Below, one piece after another: positions 1 through 11,041 of a DNA stretch of 64,000 nucleotides. The stretch's first letter is position 1. Every line of letters starts with the position of its first letter. The position numbers were made by a program, and so were the translations under genes. The notes below the pieces were generated by a model. It was not told the DNA's origin. It worked only from the letters and a program-made list of their open reading frames with translations, and searched no databases. Source of the DNA: Halictus rubicundus (Eukaryota > Arthropoda > Insecta > Hymenoptera > Halictidae); the NCBI RefSeq assembly GCF_050948215.1, contig NW_027488567.1, positions 744,001 through 808,000 of the forward strand, written 5' to 3'.

Positions 1-2
1 CC

Positions 3-2603
3 CGGCCGGGCCGGGGGGACCGACGGCCGCGATGGGCCTTGAAGCGGCTGGACGCGGACGCGTTCGGGGCCGCGGTAGCCGCGGCGACATGGACGGGGCC
101 GGCCCTGTCCGAGCTGGCGCCTGCGCAAGGGGCGAGGCGGCTGCGGGAGGTAATGACGGCGGTGTGCGACACCGCCATGCCCCGCAGCCGGTTCGCCCCC
201 AGGAGGGCGGCGTACTGGTGGTCCGCCGGCATTGCGGAGCTCCGGCGTGCCTGCAATGCCGCGCGGCGTCGGTACGGCCGAGCGCGTAGGAGGCGCGACG
301 ACGAGGAGGCGACGGCGAGGCTCGGCGGGGAGTACAGAGCCGCGCTCGGGGTTCTCCGCAGTTCTATCGCGCGGGCCAAGGCCGACGCGTGGTCGGAGCT
401 CGTCGGCATGGTGGACTCCGATCCATGGGGGCGCCCGTACAAGCTTGTCATGAACAAGCTGCGCGATTGGGCGCCTCCGGTGACGGAGTCGATGGACCCC
501 CACCTGCTCGAGGGAGTGGTGGCGTCCCTCTTCCCGCGAGAGGGGGGACAACTGCGCCGCTCCCATTGGGAACGGGAGCCTCTCTCCTGGTCCGCAGAGT
601 GGGAGGTGTCGGCCGGCGAGCTGGGTGAGGCGATGGCCAGGGCGCGGCGGGTGGGCCGCAAGGCCCCGGGCCCGGACGGGGTGCCGGGCCGCGCGTTGGT
701 CTTGGCCCTGGAGGGGGGACTCGCCGCCGAACTCCGGCAGCTGTATAACGGCTGTCTGAGGGAGGGGGTGTTCCCCACGGAGTGGAAGTCGGGCAGGTTG
801 GTCCTCCTTCCGAAGGGGGGAAGTCCCGGGACTCGCCCTCAGGGTACCGGCCAATTTGTCTGCTGGACGAGGCGGGGAAGTTGTTCGAGCGCGTACTCGT
901 TGGACGCCTCGTCCGGCACCTGTCGGCGGGAGGGGTCCCCGATCTGAGCGGGGTTCAATTCGGCTTCCGGGAGGGTCTCTCCACCGTCGACGCTATTCGG
1001 CGGGTGAGGGCTCTCTCGGAGGCCTGTACGAGGGGGGGGGCGGTGTTGCGTTGGCGATATCCTTGGATATCGCTAACGCGTTCAACGCCGTCCCCTGGGA
1101 TCGGATAATGGAGGCCCTGGTCTTCCACCGGGTGCCTCTGTATCTCAGAAGGGTGATCGGGAGCTATCTCTCCGACAGGGGTATAGAGTATCCCGGCCGG
1201 TACGGGATGGTGCGCAGGGGCGTCGTGCGCGGGGTTCCGCAGGGCTCGGTGTTGGGCCCGTTGCTGTGGAATCTTGCGTACGATCGCGTCCTGCGGGAGG
1301 AGATGCCTCCCGGGGTCAGCCTGACGTGTTACGCCGACGACACGCTGGTATTGGCCACCGGGAGGTATGCGAAGGAGGCCATCTGCCTGGCGGAGCGCGG
1401 CGCGTGGCGCGCGGTGCGCGCGATCCGGTCGCTGGGCCTAGAGGTGTCCGTCGAGAAAACCAGGGCCATGTGGTTTCTCCGCTCGGCCCGGTTGGCGGCG
1501 CCTCCCCAGTGCTGGATATGCGTGGGGGAGGGGATGGTCAAGGTCGGGTCCCAGATGCGGTACCTGGGACTCGAGCTTGACGGCCGGTGGCGTTTTGACC
1601 GCCACCTTGAGTCGCTGGCGCCCCGGGCGGAGAGGGCGACCGCTGCGCTCGGTCGCCTTCTCCCGAATCTCGGGGGACCCTGTGGACGGGTGCGTCGTCT
1701 GCCTGCGAGCGCAGGCTGGCCATAGGCGTCGTGCGGGGGTACCGCACCATTTCATACGCGACGGCGATGGTGATGTCGGGGCTGATCCCCCTCGAGCTGG
1801 AGGCCCGCGTGTTGGCGGATGTGCATACGCACTCCAGGGAACTCCGGCTCCGGGGGGTGGCCCCGGATCAGGCGCGGCTCATGGTGGATGAGCTCAGGCG
1901 ACATGCTCGGCGGCACGCAGCCCGGGAGTGGCGCGATAGCCTTCCCGGGACGAGGGAGGGCGAGAGGCGGGCCGTTCGGGCCATCCTCCCGGTGTTCGAT
2001 CAATGGAACAGGGGATGGATGGGGCATAGGGTCTCCTACCGTGTGACGCAGGTGATGAGCGGGCACGGGTGCTTCGGCGACTACCTGTGTCGCATCGGGA
2101 GGGAGACCGAGGAGGCGTGTCACCACTGCGGCGAGCCGCGGGACACGGCGCAACACACTCTGGAGGAGTGTCCGGCATGGGGGGGAGAGCGCCGTGCCCT
2201 GCGGCGCGCGGTGGGCCACAACCTCTCGCTCCCGGCTGTCGTCGCTGCGGCAGCCGGTGGCGAGGAGGCGTGGAGGGGGTTCGCTTCCTTCTGCGAGCGG
2301 GTTATGCTGCGGAAGGAGGCTGCGGAACGGGATCGGGAGCGTAATCACGATCCCGGCCGAAGGGGGGGAGGCGGCGCAGGGTACGCCCCGGGGGCGTACC
2401 CCCGTTGCGACGCCTCTGACGCGAGCGGGGACGCCCTTGATGATCTCGAGGCGGGGGATCGGATATCCCCTTACACTCGGTCACCAACGGCGTCCCCGGA
2501 GGCCGCCGGGCATCTCGGGCGGGGGCTCGGATGCTCATCGGGCGGCCTAACAGGGGGGGAAGGCGCCACGTCGTCCGTTGCGTGGTGCCTTCGGATAGAG
2601 TAG
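3..2603 (+). pseudogene. ORF2 (reverse transcriptase, C-terminal zinc knuckle), 5'-incomplete and frameshifted
   Basis: The product would copy the element RNA at the nicked chromosomal target. Coding sequence is already open at base 3; the first ATG-like codon near 39 is a TTG inside the linker, so no start is present. The frame runs from 3 to about 820, shifts at a G6 run (815-820), continues to a G9 run (1032-1040), shifts again, and continues to about 1705. The RT includes a PDG motif near 675 and the catalytic YADD at 1330-1341. A third break near 1700-1710 also seems to drop the segment that normally joins the RT thumb to the C-terminal domain. The last frame runs to a TAG at 2601-2603 and contains the CCHC knuckle beginning at 2118 (C-X2-C-X8-H-X4-C). 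Both G-run shifts fit loss of one base each. These could be mutations or homopolymer sequencing errors. Confidence 0.85.
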
Positions 2604-2835
2604 GTACGGGAGGGGGCCGCGTCCCCCCCCCCCCCTGGGTGGTATGCCAAGGCGGGGGCACACCGGATTGACATGCGCGCGCAGAGCACGGGTGCCCCCA
2701 GGAGTCTAGGGACGGACGGGGAGGAGTTAGTGGGTATACTCGGCCGTTGCACCAACCAGCCGAGGAGTCCCACATAACCCGGACCCCCCCCCCCCCCGGG
2801 GGGGTTCGGGTATCCGTAACGAGATTACCTCCTCG
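2604..2835 (+). other. 3' UTR of the R1-clade element
   Basis: Non-coding stretch between the ORF2 stop and the poly(A) tail. It holds a run of 13 C at 2623-2635, a run of 14 C followed by 7 G at 2784-2804, and no further open frame that looks coding on +. In R1-clade elements the 3' UTR is the part recognised by the element's own reverse transcriptase, so it is the likely cis signal for mobilisation. Confidence 0.7.
2777..2811 (+). promoter_or_regulatory. Strong hairpin at the 3' end of the R1-clade element RNA
   Basis: The arm ACCCGGACCCCCCC (2777-2790) can pair along its full 14 bp with GGGGGGGTTCGGGT (2798-2811) if one G-U pair is allowed in RNA, leaving a loop of seven C. It sits 24 nt before the poly(A). 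The pairing is seen directly. A role in RT recognition is inferred from what is known of 3' UTR structures in R1-clade elements. Confidence 0.6.
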
Positions 2836-2860
2836 AAAAAAAAAAAAAAAAAAAAAAAAA
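2836..2860 (+). repeat. Poly(A) tail of the non-LTR element, 25 A
   Basis: Twenty-five uninterrupted A residues follow GAGATTACCTCCTCG, and satellite (TAGGATAGAGG) begins at the next base. This marks the 3' integration junction. Because the satellite unit itself contains an A before TAGG, the exact cut site is uncertain by one base. Confidence 0.95.
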
Positions 2861-5800
2861 TAGGATAGAGGATAGGATAGAGGATTGGATAGGATAGAGG
2901 ATATTATAGGATAGAGGATAGGATAGAATAGCGGATAGGATAGTATGGAGTATACGATTGAATTGAGGATATTGTAGGATAGGGGATAGGATAGGATAGT
3001 GGATAGGATAGTATGGAGTATACGATAGAATTGAGGATAGGATAGGGTTGAGGATAGGATAGGATAGAGGATAGGAGACGATAGAGGATAGGATAGGATT
3101 AATGATAGGATAGGAAAGATTACAGGATAGGATACAGGATACGATATTATAGAGGATACGATATTATAGAGGATAGGATAGGATAGAGGATAGGATAGGA
3201 TAGAGGATAGGATAGGATAGAGGATAGGATAGGATAGAGGATAGGATAGGATAGAGGATAGGATAGGATAGAGGATAGGATAGGATAGAGGATAGGATAG
3301 GATAGAGGATAGGATAGGATAGAGGATAGGATAGGATAGAGGATAGGATAGGATAGAGGATAGGATAGGATAGAGGATAGGATAGGATAGAGGATAGGAT
3401 AGGATATAGGATAGGATAGGATAGGATAGGATAGGATAGGATAGGATAGAGGATTGAATAGGATAGAGGATAGGATAGGATAGAGGATAGGACAGGATAG
3501 AGGATAGGATAGGATAGAGGATAGGATAGAGGATAGGATAGGATAGAGGATAGGATAGGACAGAGGATAGGATAGGATACAGGATACGATGTTATAGAGA
3601 ATACGATATTATAGAGGATAGGATAGGATAGAGGATAGGATAGGATAAAGGATAGGATAGGATAGAGGATAGGATAGAGGATAGGATAGAGGATTGGATA
3701 GGATAGAGGATATTATAGGATAGAGGATAGGATAGGATAGCGGATAGGATACGGATAGATGATAGGATAGGATAGGGGATAGGATAGAGGATAGGATAGA
3801 GGATTGGATAGGATAGAGGATATTATAGGATAGAGGATAGGATAGGATAGAGGGTAGGATAGGATGGAGTATAGGATAGAATTGAGGATAGGATAGGGTT
3901 GAGGATAGGATAGGAAAGAGGACAGGATAGGATAGAGGATAGGATATAATAGAGGATAGGATAGGATAGAGGATAGGATAGGATATAGATAGGATAGCAT
4001 AGAGGATAGGATAGGATAGAGGATAGGATAGGATAGAGGATTGGATAGGATAGAGGATAGGATAGGACGGAGGATAGGATAGGATAGAGGATATTATAGG
4101 ATAGGGGATAGGATAGGATGGAGGATAGGATAGGATAGAGGATAAGATAGGATAGAGGATAACATAGGGGATTGGATAGGATAGAGGATAGGAGACGATA
4201 GAGGATAGGATAGGATTGATGATAGGATAGGAAAGATTACAGGATAGGATACAGGATACGATATTATAGAGGATAGGATAGGATAGAGGATAGGATAGGA
4301 TAGAGGGTAGGATAGGATAGAGGATAGGATAGGATAGGGGATAGGATAGGATGGAGGATAGGATAGGGTAGAGGATAAGATAGGATAGAGGATAACATAG
4401 GGGATTGGATAGGATAGAGGATAGGAGACGATAGAGGATAGGATAGGATTGATGATAGGATAGGAAAGATTACAGGATAGGATACAGGATACGATATTAT
4501 AGAGGATAGGATAGGATAGATGATAGGATAGGATAGAGGATAGGATACGGATAGAGGATAGGATAGAATAGAGGATAGGATAGAGGATAGGATAGAGGAT
4601 TGGATAGGATAGAGGATATTATAGGATAGAGGATAGGATAGAATAGCGGATAGGATAGTATGGAGTATACGATTGAATTGAGGATATTGTAGGATAGGGG
4701 ATAGGATAGGATAGTGGATAGGATAGTATGGAGTATACGATAGAATTGAGGATAGGATAGGGTTGAGGATAGGATAGGATAGAGGATAGGAGAAGATAGA
4801 GGGTAGGATAGGATAGAGGATAAGATAGGATAGAGGATAACATAGGGGATTGGATAGGATAGAGGATAGGAGACGATAGAGGATAGGATAGGATTAATGA
4901 TAGGATAGGAAAGATTACAGGATAGGATACAGGATACGATATTATAGAGGATAGGATAGGATAGGATATAGGATAGGATAGGATAGGATAGGATAGGATA
5001 GGATAGAGGATTGAATAGGATAGAGGATAGGATAGGATAGAGGATAGGACAGGATAGAGGATAGGATAGGATAGAGGATAGGATAGAGGATAGGATAGGA
5101 TAGAGGATAGGATAGGACAGAGGATAGGATAGGATACAGGATACGATGTTATAGAGAATACGATATTATAGAGGATAGGATAGGATAGAGGAAAGGATAG
5201 GATAGAGGATAGGATAGGATAGAGGATAGGACAGGATAGAGGATAGGATAGGATAGAGGATAGGATAGAGGATAGGATAGGATAGAGGATAGGACAGGAT
5301 AGAGGATAGGATAGGATAGAGGATAGGATAGAGGATAGGATAGGATAAAGGATAGGATAGGATAGAGGATAGGATAGAGGATAGGATAGAGGATTGGATA
5401 GGATAGAGGATATTATAGGATAGAGGATAGGATAGGATAGCGGATAGGATACGGATAGATGATAGGATAGGATAGAGGATAGGATAGAGGATAGGATAGA
5501 GGATTGGATAGGATAGAGGATATTATAGGATAGAGGATAGGATAGGATAGCGGATAGGATAGGATGGAGTATAGGATAGAATTGAGGATAGGATAGGGTT
5601 GAGGATAGGATAGGAAAGAGGACAGGATAGGATAGAGGATAGGATAGAGGATAGGATAGGATAGAGGATAGGATAGGATATAGGATAGGATAGCATAGAG
5701 GATAGGATAGGATAGAGGATAGGATAGGATAGAGGATTGGATAGGATAGAGGATAGGATAGGACAGAGGATAGGATAGGATAGAGGATATGATAGGATAG

Positions 5801-8773
5801 AGGATAGGATACGATAGAGGATAGGATAGATGATAGGATAGGATAGAGGATTGGATAGGATAGAGGATACCATAGGATAGAGGATAGGATAGGATTGAGG
5901 ATAGGATAGTAAAGAGGACAGGATAGGATACAGGATACGATATTATAGAGGATAGGATAGGATAGAGGATAGGATAGGATAGAGGATAGGATAGGATAGA
6001 GGATAGGATAGGATAGAGGATAGGATAGGATAGAGGATAGGATAGGATAGAGGATAGGATAGGATAGAGGATAGGATAGAGGATAGGATAGGATAGAGGA
6101 TAGGATAGGACAGAGGATAGGATAGGATACAGGATACGATGTTATAGAGAATACGATATTATAGAGGATAGGATAGGATAGAGGATAGGATAGGATAAAG
6201 GATAGGATAGGATAGAGGATAGGATAGGTGGATAGGATAGATGATAGGATAGGATAGAGGATAGGATAGAGGATAGGATAGAGGATTGGATAGGATAGAG
6301 AATATTATAGGATAGAGGATAGGATAGGATAGAGGGTAGGATAGGATGGAGTATAGGATAGAATTGAGGATAGGATAGGGTTTAGGATAGGATAGGAAAG
6401 AGGACAGGATAGGATAGAGGATAGGATATAATAGAGGATAGGATAGGATATAGGATAGGATAGGATATAGGATAGGATAGCATAGAGGATAGGATAGGAT
6501 AGAGGATAGGATAGGATAGAGGATTGGATAGGATAGAGGATAGGATAGGACAGAGGATAGGATAGGATAGAGGATATTATAGGATAGGGGATAGGATAGG
6601 ATGGAGGATAGGATAGGATAGAGGATAAGATAGGATAGAGGATAACATAGGGGATTGGATAGGATAGAGGATAGGAGACGATAGAGGATAGGATAGGATT
6701 GATGATAGGATAGGAAAGATTACAGGATAGGATACAGGATACGATATTATAGAGGATAGGATAGAGGATAGGATAGGATAGAGGATAGGATAGGATAGAG
6801 GATAGGATAGGATAGAGGATAGGATAGGATAGAGGATAGGATAGGATAGGGGATAGGATAGGATGGAGGATAGGATAGGGTAGAGGATAAGATAGGATAG
6901 AGGATAACATAGGGGATTGGATAGGATAGAGGATAGGAGACGATACAGGATAGGATAGGATTAATGATAGGATAGGAAAGATTACAGGATAGGATACAGT
7001 ATACGATATTATAGAGGATAGGATAGGATAGAGGATAGGATAGGATAGAGGATAGGATAGGATAGAGGATAGGATAGGATAGACGATAGGATAGACGATA
7101 GGATAGGATAGAGGATAGGATAGGATAGAGGATAGGATAGGATAGAGGATAGGATAGAGGATAGGATAGGATAGAGGATAGGATAGGATATAGGATAGGA
7201 TAGGATAGGGGATAGGATAGGATAGATGATAGGATAGGATAGAGGATTGGATAGGATAGAGGATACCATAGGATTGTGGATAGGATAGGATTGAGGATAG
7301 GATAGTAAAGAGGACAGGATAGGATAGAGGATAGGATAGGATAGAGTATAGGATACGGATAGAGGATAGGATAGAGGATAGGATAGAGGATTGGATAGGA
7401 TAGAGGATATTATAGGATAGAGGATAGGATAGGATAGCGGATAGGATAGTGTGGAGTATACGATAGAATTGAGGATAGGATAGGGTTGAGGATAGGATAG
7501 GATAGAGGATAGGATAGAGAATAGGATAGGATAGAGGATAGGGGATTGGATCGGATACAGGATAGGAGACGGTAGAGGATTGGATAGGATACAGTATATT
7601 ATAGGATAGAGGATAGGATAGGATGGAGGATAGGATAGGATAGAGGATAAGATAGGATAGAGGATAACATAGGGGATTGGATAGGATAGAGGATAGGAGA
7701 CGGTAGAGGATTGGATAGGATTGATGATAGGATAGGAAAGATTACAGGATAGGATACAGGATACGATATTATAGACGATAGGATAGGATAGAGGACAGGA
7801 TAGGATAGAGGATAGGATAGGATAGAGGATAGGATAGGATAGAGGATAGGATAGGATAGAGGATAGGATAGGATAGAGGATAGGATACGATATAGGATTG
7901 GATAGGATAGAGGATACCAAAGGATAGAGGATAGGATAGGAGTGAGGATAGGATAGGAAAGAGGACAGGATAGGATACAGGATACGATATTATAGAGGAT
8001 AGGATAGGATAGAGGATAGGATAGGATAGAGGATAGGATAGGACAGAGGATAGGATAGGATAGAGAATAGGATAGGATAGAGGATAGGGGATTGGATCGG
8101 ATACAGGATAGGAGACGGTAGAGGATTGGATAGGATAGAGTATATTATAGGATAGAGGATAGGATAGGATGGAGGATAGGATAGGATAGAGGATAAGATA
8201 GCATAGAGGATAACATAGGGGATTGGATAGGATAGAGAATAGGAGACGGTAGAGGATTGGATAGGATAGAGGATATTATAGGATAGGGGATAGGATAGGA
8301 TGGAGGATAGGATAGGATAGAGGATAAGATAGGATAGAGGATAACATAGGGGATTGGATAGGATAGAGGATAGGAGACGATAGAGGATAAGATAGGATTG
8401 ATGATAGGATAGGAAAGATTACAGGATAGGATACAGGATACGATATTATAGAGGATAGGATAGGATAGAGGATAGGAGAAGATAGAGGATAGGATAGGAT
8501 AGAGGATAGGATACGATGGAGGATAGGATAGTGAATAGCATAGGATAGAGGATAGGGGATTGGATCGGATACAGGATAGGAGACGGTAGAGGATCGGATA
8601 GGATAGAGGATAGGATAGGATAGAGGATAGGATAGGATATAGGATAGGATAGGATAGGATAGGATAGGATAGGATAGAGGATTGAATAGGATAGAGGATA
8701 GGATAGGACAGAGGATAGGATAGGACAGAGGATAGGATAGGATACAGGATACGATATTATAGAGAATACGATA

Positions 8774-10395
8774 TTATAGAGGATAGGATAGGATAGAGGA
8801 TAGGATAGGATAAAGGATAGGATAGGATAGAGGATAGGATAGAGGATAGGATAGAGGATTGGATAGGATAGAGGATATTATAGGATAGAGGATAGGATAG
8901 GATAGCGGATAGGATACGGATAGATGATAGGATAGGATAGAGGATAGGATAGAGGATAGGATAGAGGATTGGATCGGATAGAGGATATTATAGGATAGAG
9001 GATAGGATAGGATAGCGGATAGGATAGGATGGAGTATAGGATAGAATTGAGGATAGGGTAGGGTTGAGGATAGGATAGGAAAGAGGACAGGATAGGATAG
9101 AGGATAGGATAGGATAGAGGATAGGATAGGATAGAGGATAGGATAGGATATAGGATAGGATAGCATAGAGGATAGGATAGGATAGAGGATAGGATAGGAT
9201 AGAGGATTGGATAGGATAGAGGATAGGATAGGACAGAGGATAGGATAGGATAGAGGATATGATAGGATAGAGGATAGGATACGATAGAGGATAGGATAGA
9301 GGATAGGATAGAGTATTGGATAGTATAGAGGATATTATAGGATAGTGGATAGGATAGGATAGCGGATAGGATAGGATGGAGTATACGATAGAATTGAGGA
9401 TAGGATAGGGTTGAGGATAGGATATGATCGAGGATACGATACGATAGAGTATAGGATAGGATTAATGATAGGATAGGAAAGATTACAGGATAGGATACAG
9501 GATACGATATTATAGAGGATGGGATAGGATAGGATATAGGATAGGATAGGATAGGATAGGATAGAGGATTGGATAGGATAGAGGATAGGATAGGATAGAT
9601 TATAGGATAGGATAGAGGATAGGATAGGATAGAGGATAGGATAGAGGATAGGATAGGATAGAGGATAGGATAGGATAGAGGATAGGATAGGATAGAGGAT
9701 AGGATAGGATAGAGGATAGGATAGGATAGAGGATAGGATAGGATATAGGATAGGATAGGATAGAGGATTGAATAGGATAGAGGATAGGATAGGACAGAGG
9801 ATAGGATAGGATACAGGATACGATATTATACAGAATACGATATTATAGAGGATAGGATAGGATAGAGGATAGGATAGGATAAAGGATAGGATAGGATAGA
9901 GGATAGGATAGAGGATAGGATAGAGGATTGGATAGGATAGAGGATATTATAGGATAGAGGATAGGATAGGATAGCGGATAGGATACGGATAGATGATAGG
10001 ATAGGATAGAGGATAGGATAGAGGATAGGATAGAGGATTGGATCGGATAGAGGATATTATAGGATAGGGGATAGGATAGGATAGCGGATAGGATAGGATG
10101 GAGTATAGGATAGAATTGAGGATAGGGTAGGGTTGAGGATAGGATAGGAAAGAGGACAGGATAGGATAGAGGATAGGATAGGATAGAGGATAGGATAGGA
10201 TAGAGGATTGGATAGGATAGAGGATAGGATAGGATATAGGATAGGATAGCATAGAGGATAGGATAGGATAGAGGATAGGATACGATAGAGGATAGGATAG
10301 AGGATAGGATAGAGTATTGGATAGTATAGAGGATATTATAGGATAGTGGATAGGATAGGATAGCGGATAGGATAGGATGGAGTATACGATAGAAT
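8774..10395 (+). repeat. Higher-order repeat of about 1.0-1.07 kb in block I
   Basis: The segment 8774-9166 recurs at 9843-10235 (offset 1069) with no visible change in the derived translation. The variant GAGTATTGGATAGTATAG and following bases near 9311 recur near 10312 with offset 1001. The two offsets differ by 68 bp, which is exactly four 17-bp units. The second copy is interrupted by the LTR element at 10396, and its continuation is found at 15832 onward. Confidence 0.8.
10392..10395 (+). repeat. Target-site duplication GAAT, left copy
   Basis: GAAT directly precedes the 5' LTR and is repeated at 15832-15835 directly after the 3' LTR. Four-base duplications are usual for Ty3/Gypsy integrases. 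The uninterrupted target is preserved at 9391 in the neighbouring higher-order repeat copy. Confidence 0.9.
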
Positions 10396-10951
10396 TGTAG
10401 GAGGCAGACGCGGAAAGGAGAGTTCGCGACCGCGGAGGAACACCTAAACGGGCATAAAAACGCCCAAACGAGGCCGTCGAACTCTCCTGCAATCGAAGGA
10501 CGCGCGCGAGCATGTGTGCGCGCGTCTGCGTGAGCGTCGACGATGTTGTGACCGCGGCGTAACACAACAAACGGTAGCGACCGCGGGAACGAGCGGCGGG
10601 CGTTAGGCCGTTACCCTAACGTCCAAATCGTATAAGAAAAGATCGCGAATGTTCGAGGAAGGCGCGGATAAAAGGACGCGTCCGCGCCGGGACGAGAGAT
10701 TCGCGAAAGAACGATAGTACGGTAAAGGCGAACGTCACGATACGATACGATCCGATACGATAATTACGATTACGACAAACGGCTACGAACACGGATTACG
10801 AACACGGATTACGAATACGGCTTACGGAATAGGTTTTTTTTCTTTTATATTCTTTCGGCGCGCGAAGTAATTGTGTAATTGTCTCGCTGTATTGTGATTA
10901 TCGTCTACCTTTCTGTTAATAAAGTGGTTACTCAAAAATACTGCTCTTACA
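10396..10951 (+). repeat. 5' LTR (556 bp)
   Basis: It begins TGTAGGAGGC and ends CTCTTACA; the ends were fixed by alignment to the copy at 15276-15831 and by the flanking GAAT duplication. Candidate TATA boxes are TATAAG at 10631-10636 and ATAAAAG at 10668-10674. AATAAA at 10918-10923 is a suitable polyadenylation signal near the 3' edge. Positions of U3, R and U5 are inferred only from these motifs. Confidence 0.95.
10737..10833 (+). repeat. Short tandem repeats inside the LTR
   Basis: A CGATA pentamer tract (about 10737-10762) is followed by a 13-bp tandem unit, TACGAACACGGAT, starting at 10784: two perfect copies, one variant and a partial. The same tract is present at +4880 in the 3' LTR. 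It lies between the TATA candidates and AATAAA, hence probably in the transcribed R region. Confidence 0.75.
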
Positions 10952-10953
10952 AT

Positions 10954-10968
10954 TGGGGGCTCGTCCGG
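10954..10968 (+). other. Primer-binding site, tRNA-Pro type
   Basis: TGGGGGCTCGTCCGG starts 2 nt after the LTR. It matches the first 15 bases of the well-known tRNA-Pro primer-binding site of murine gammaretroviruses, so the primer is very likely tRNA-Pro. The match diverges after position 15. Confidence 0.8.
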
Positions 10969-11041
10969 TCTTTAGACAACGTTCAGAAAGTAGCAGATAT
11001 TGACGGTACGCGAGACAGGGAGTTAAACGCAGTGCACTTAG

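Larger units (their letters stand above)
1..2860 (+). mobile_element. R1-clade non-LTR retrotransposon, 3' portion
   Basis: Only the 3' part lies in the window: the end of ORF2, a 3' UTR and a poly(A) tail. ORF1, the endonuclease and the 5' end would lie to the left. The R1-clade call rests on the charged linker upstream of the RT, the YADD RT core, and a C-terminal C-X2-C-X8-H-X4-C knuckle, a combination typical of arthropod R1/TRAS/SART-type elements. There is no 3' LTR; the element ends in 25 adenines that abut the satellite directly, as expected of target-primed reverse transcription. The element is conspicuously GC-rich compared with the A/G/T-rich satellite. The reading frame is broken, so this copy is inactive unless the breaks are sequencing errors. 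Whether it is a satellite-specific inserter cannot be told from one junction. Confidence 0.85.
2861..10395 (+). repeat. Satellite block I, 17-bp GGATA-type monomer
   Basis: This is a continuous tandem array. The commonest unit is GGATAGGATAGGATAGA (17 bp: two pentamers and one heptamer), seen in long pure runs such as 3178-3410. A 12-bp unit lacking one pentamer is interspersed, for example near 3660-3700, as are pure GGATA runs near 3407-3448, 4965-5005 and 8637-8670. Variant monomers recur in fixed order, for example GATACGATATTATAG, GATAACATAGGGGATTGG and GGAAAGATTACAGG, showing higher-order structure. The + strand is nearly C-free. No gene is seen. Minus-strand open frames here arise because the reverse complement of the unit has no stop codon in any frame. 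Confidence 0.97.

Noticed and set aside
1329..2775. Minus-strand ORFs of up to 198 codons over the R1-clade element
   Set aside because: Shadows in GC-rich coding sequence; the plus strand carries the RT and knuckle motifs.
2861..10395. CRISPR-like regular repeats
   Set aside because: There are no unique spacers; the sequence between repeats is the same satellite, and the window is eukaryotic.
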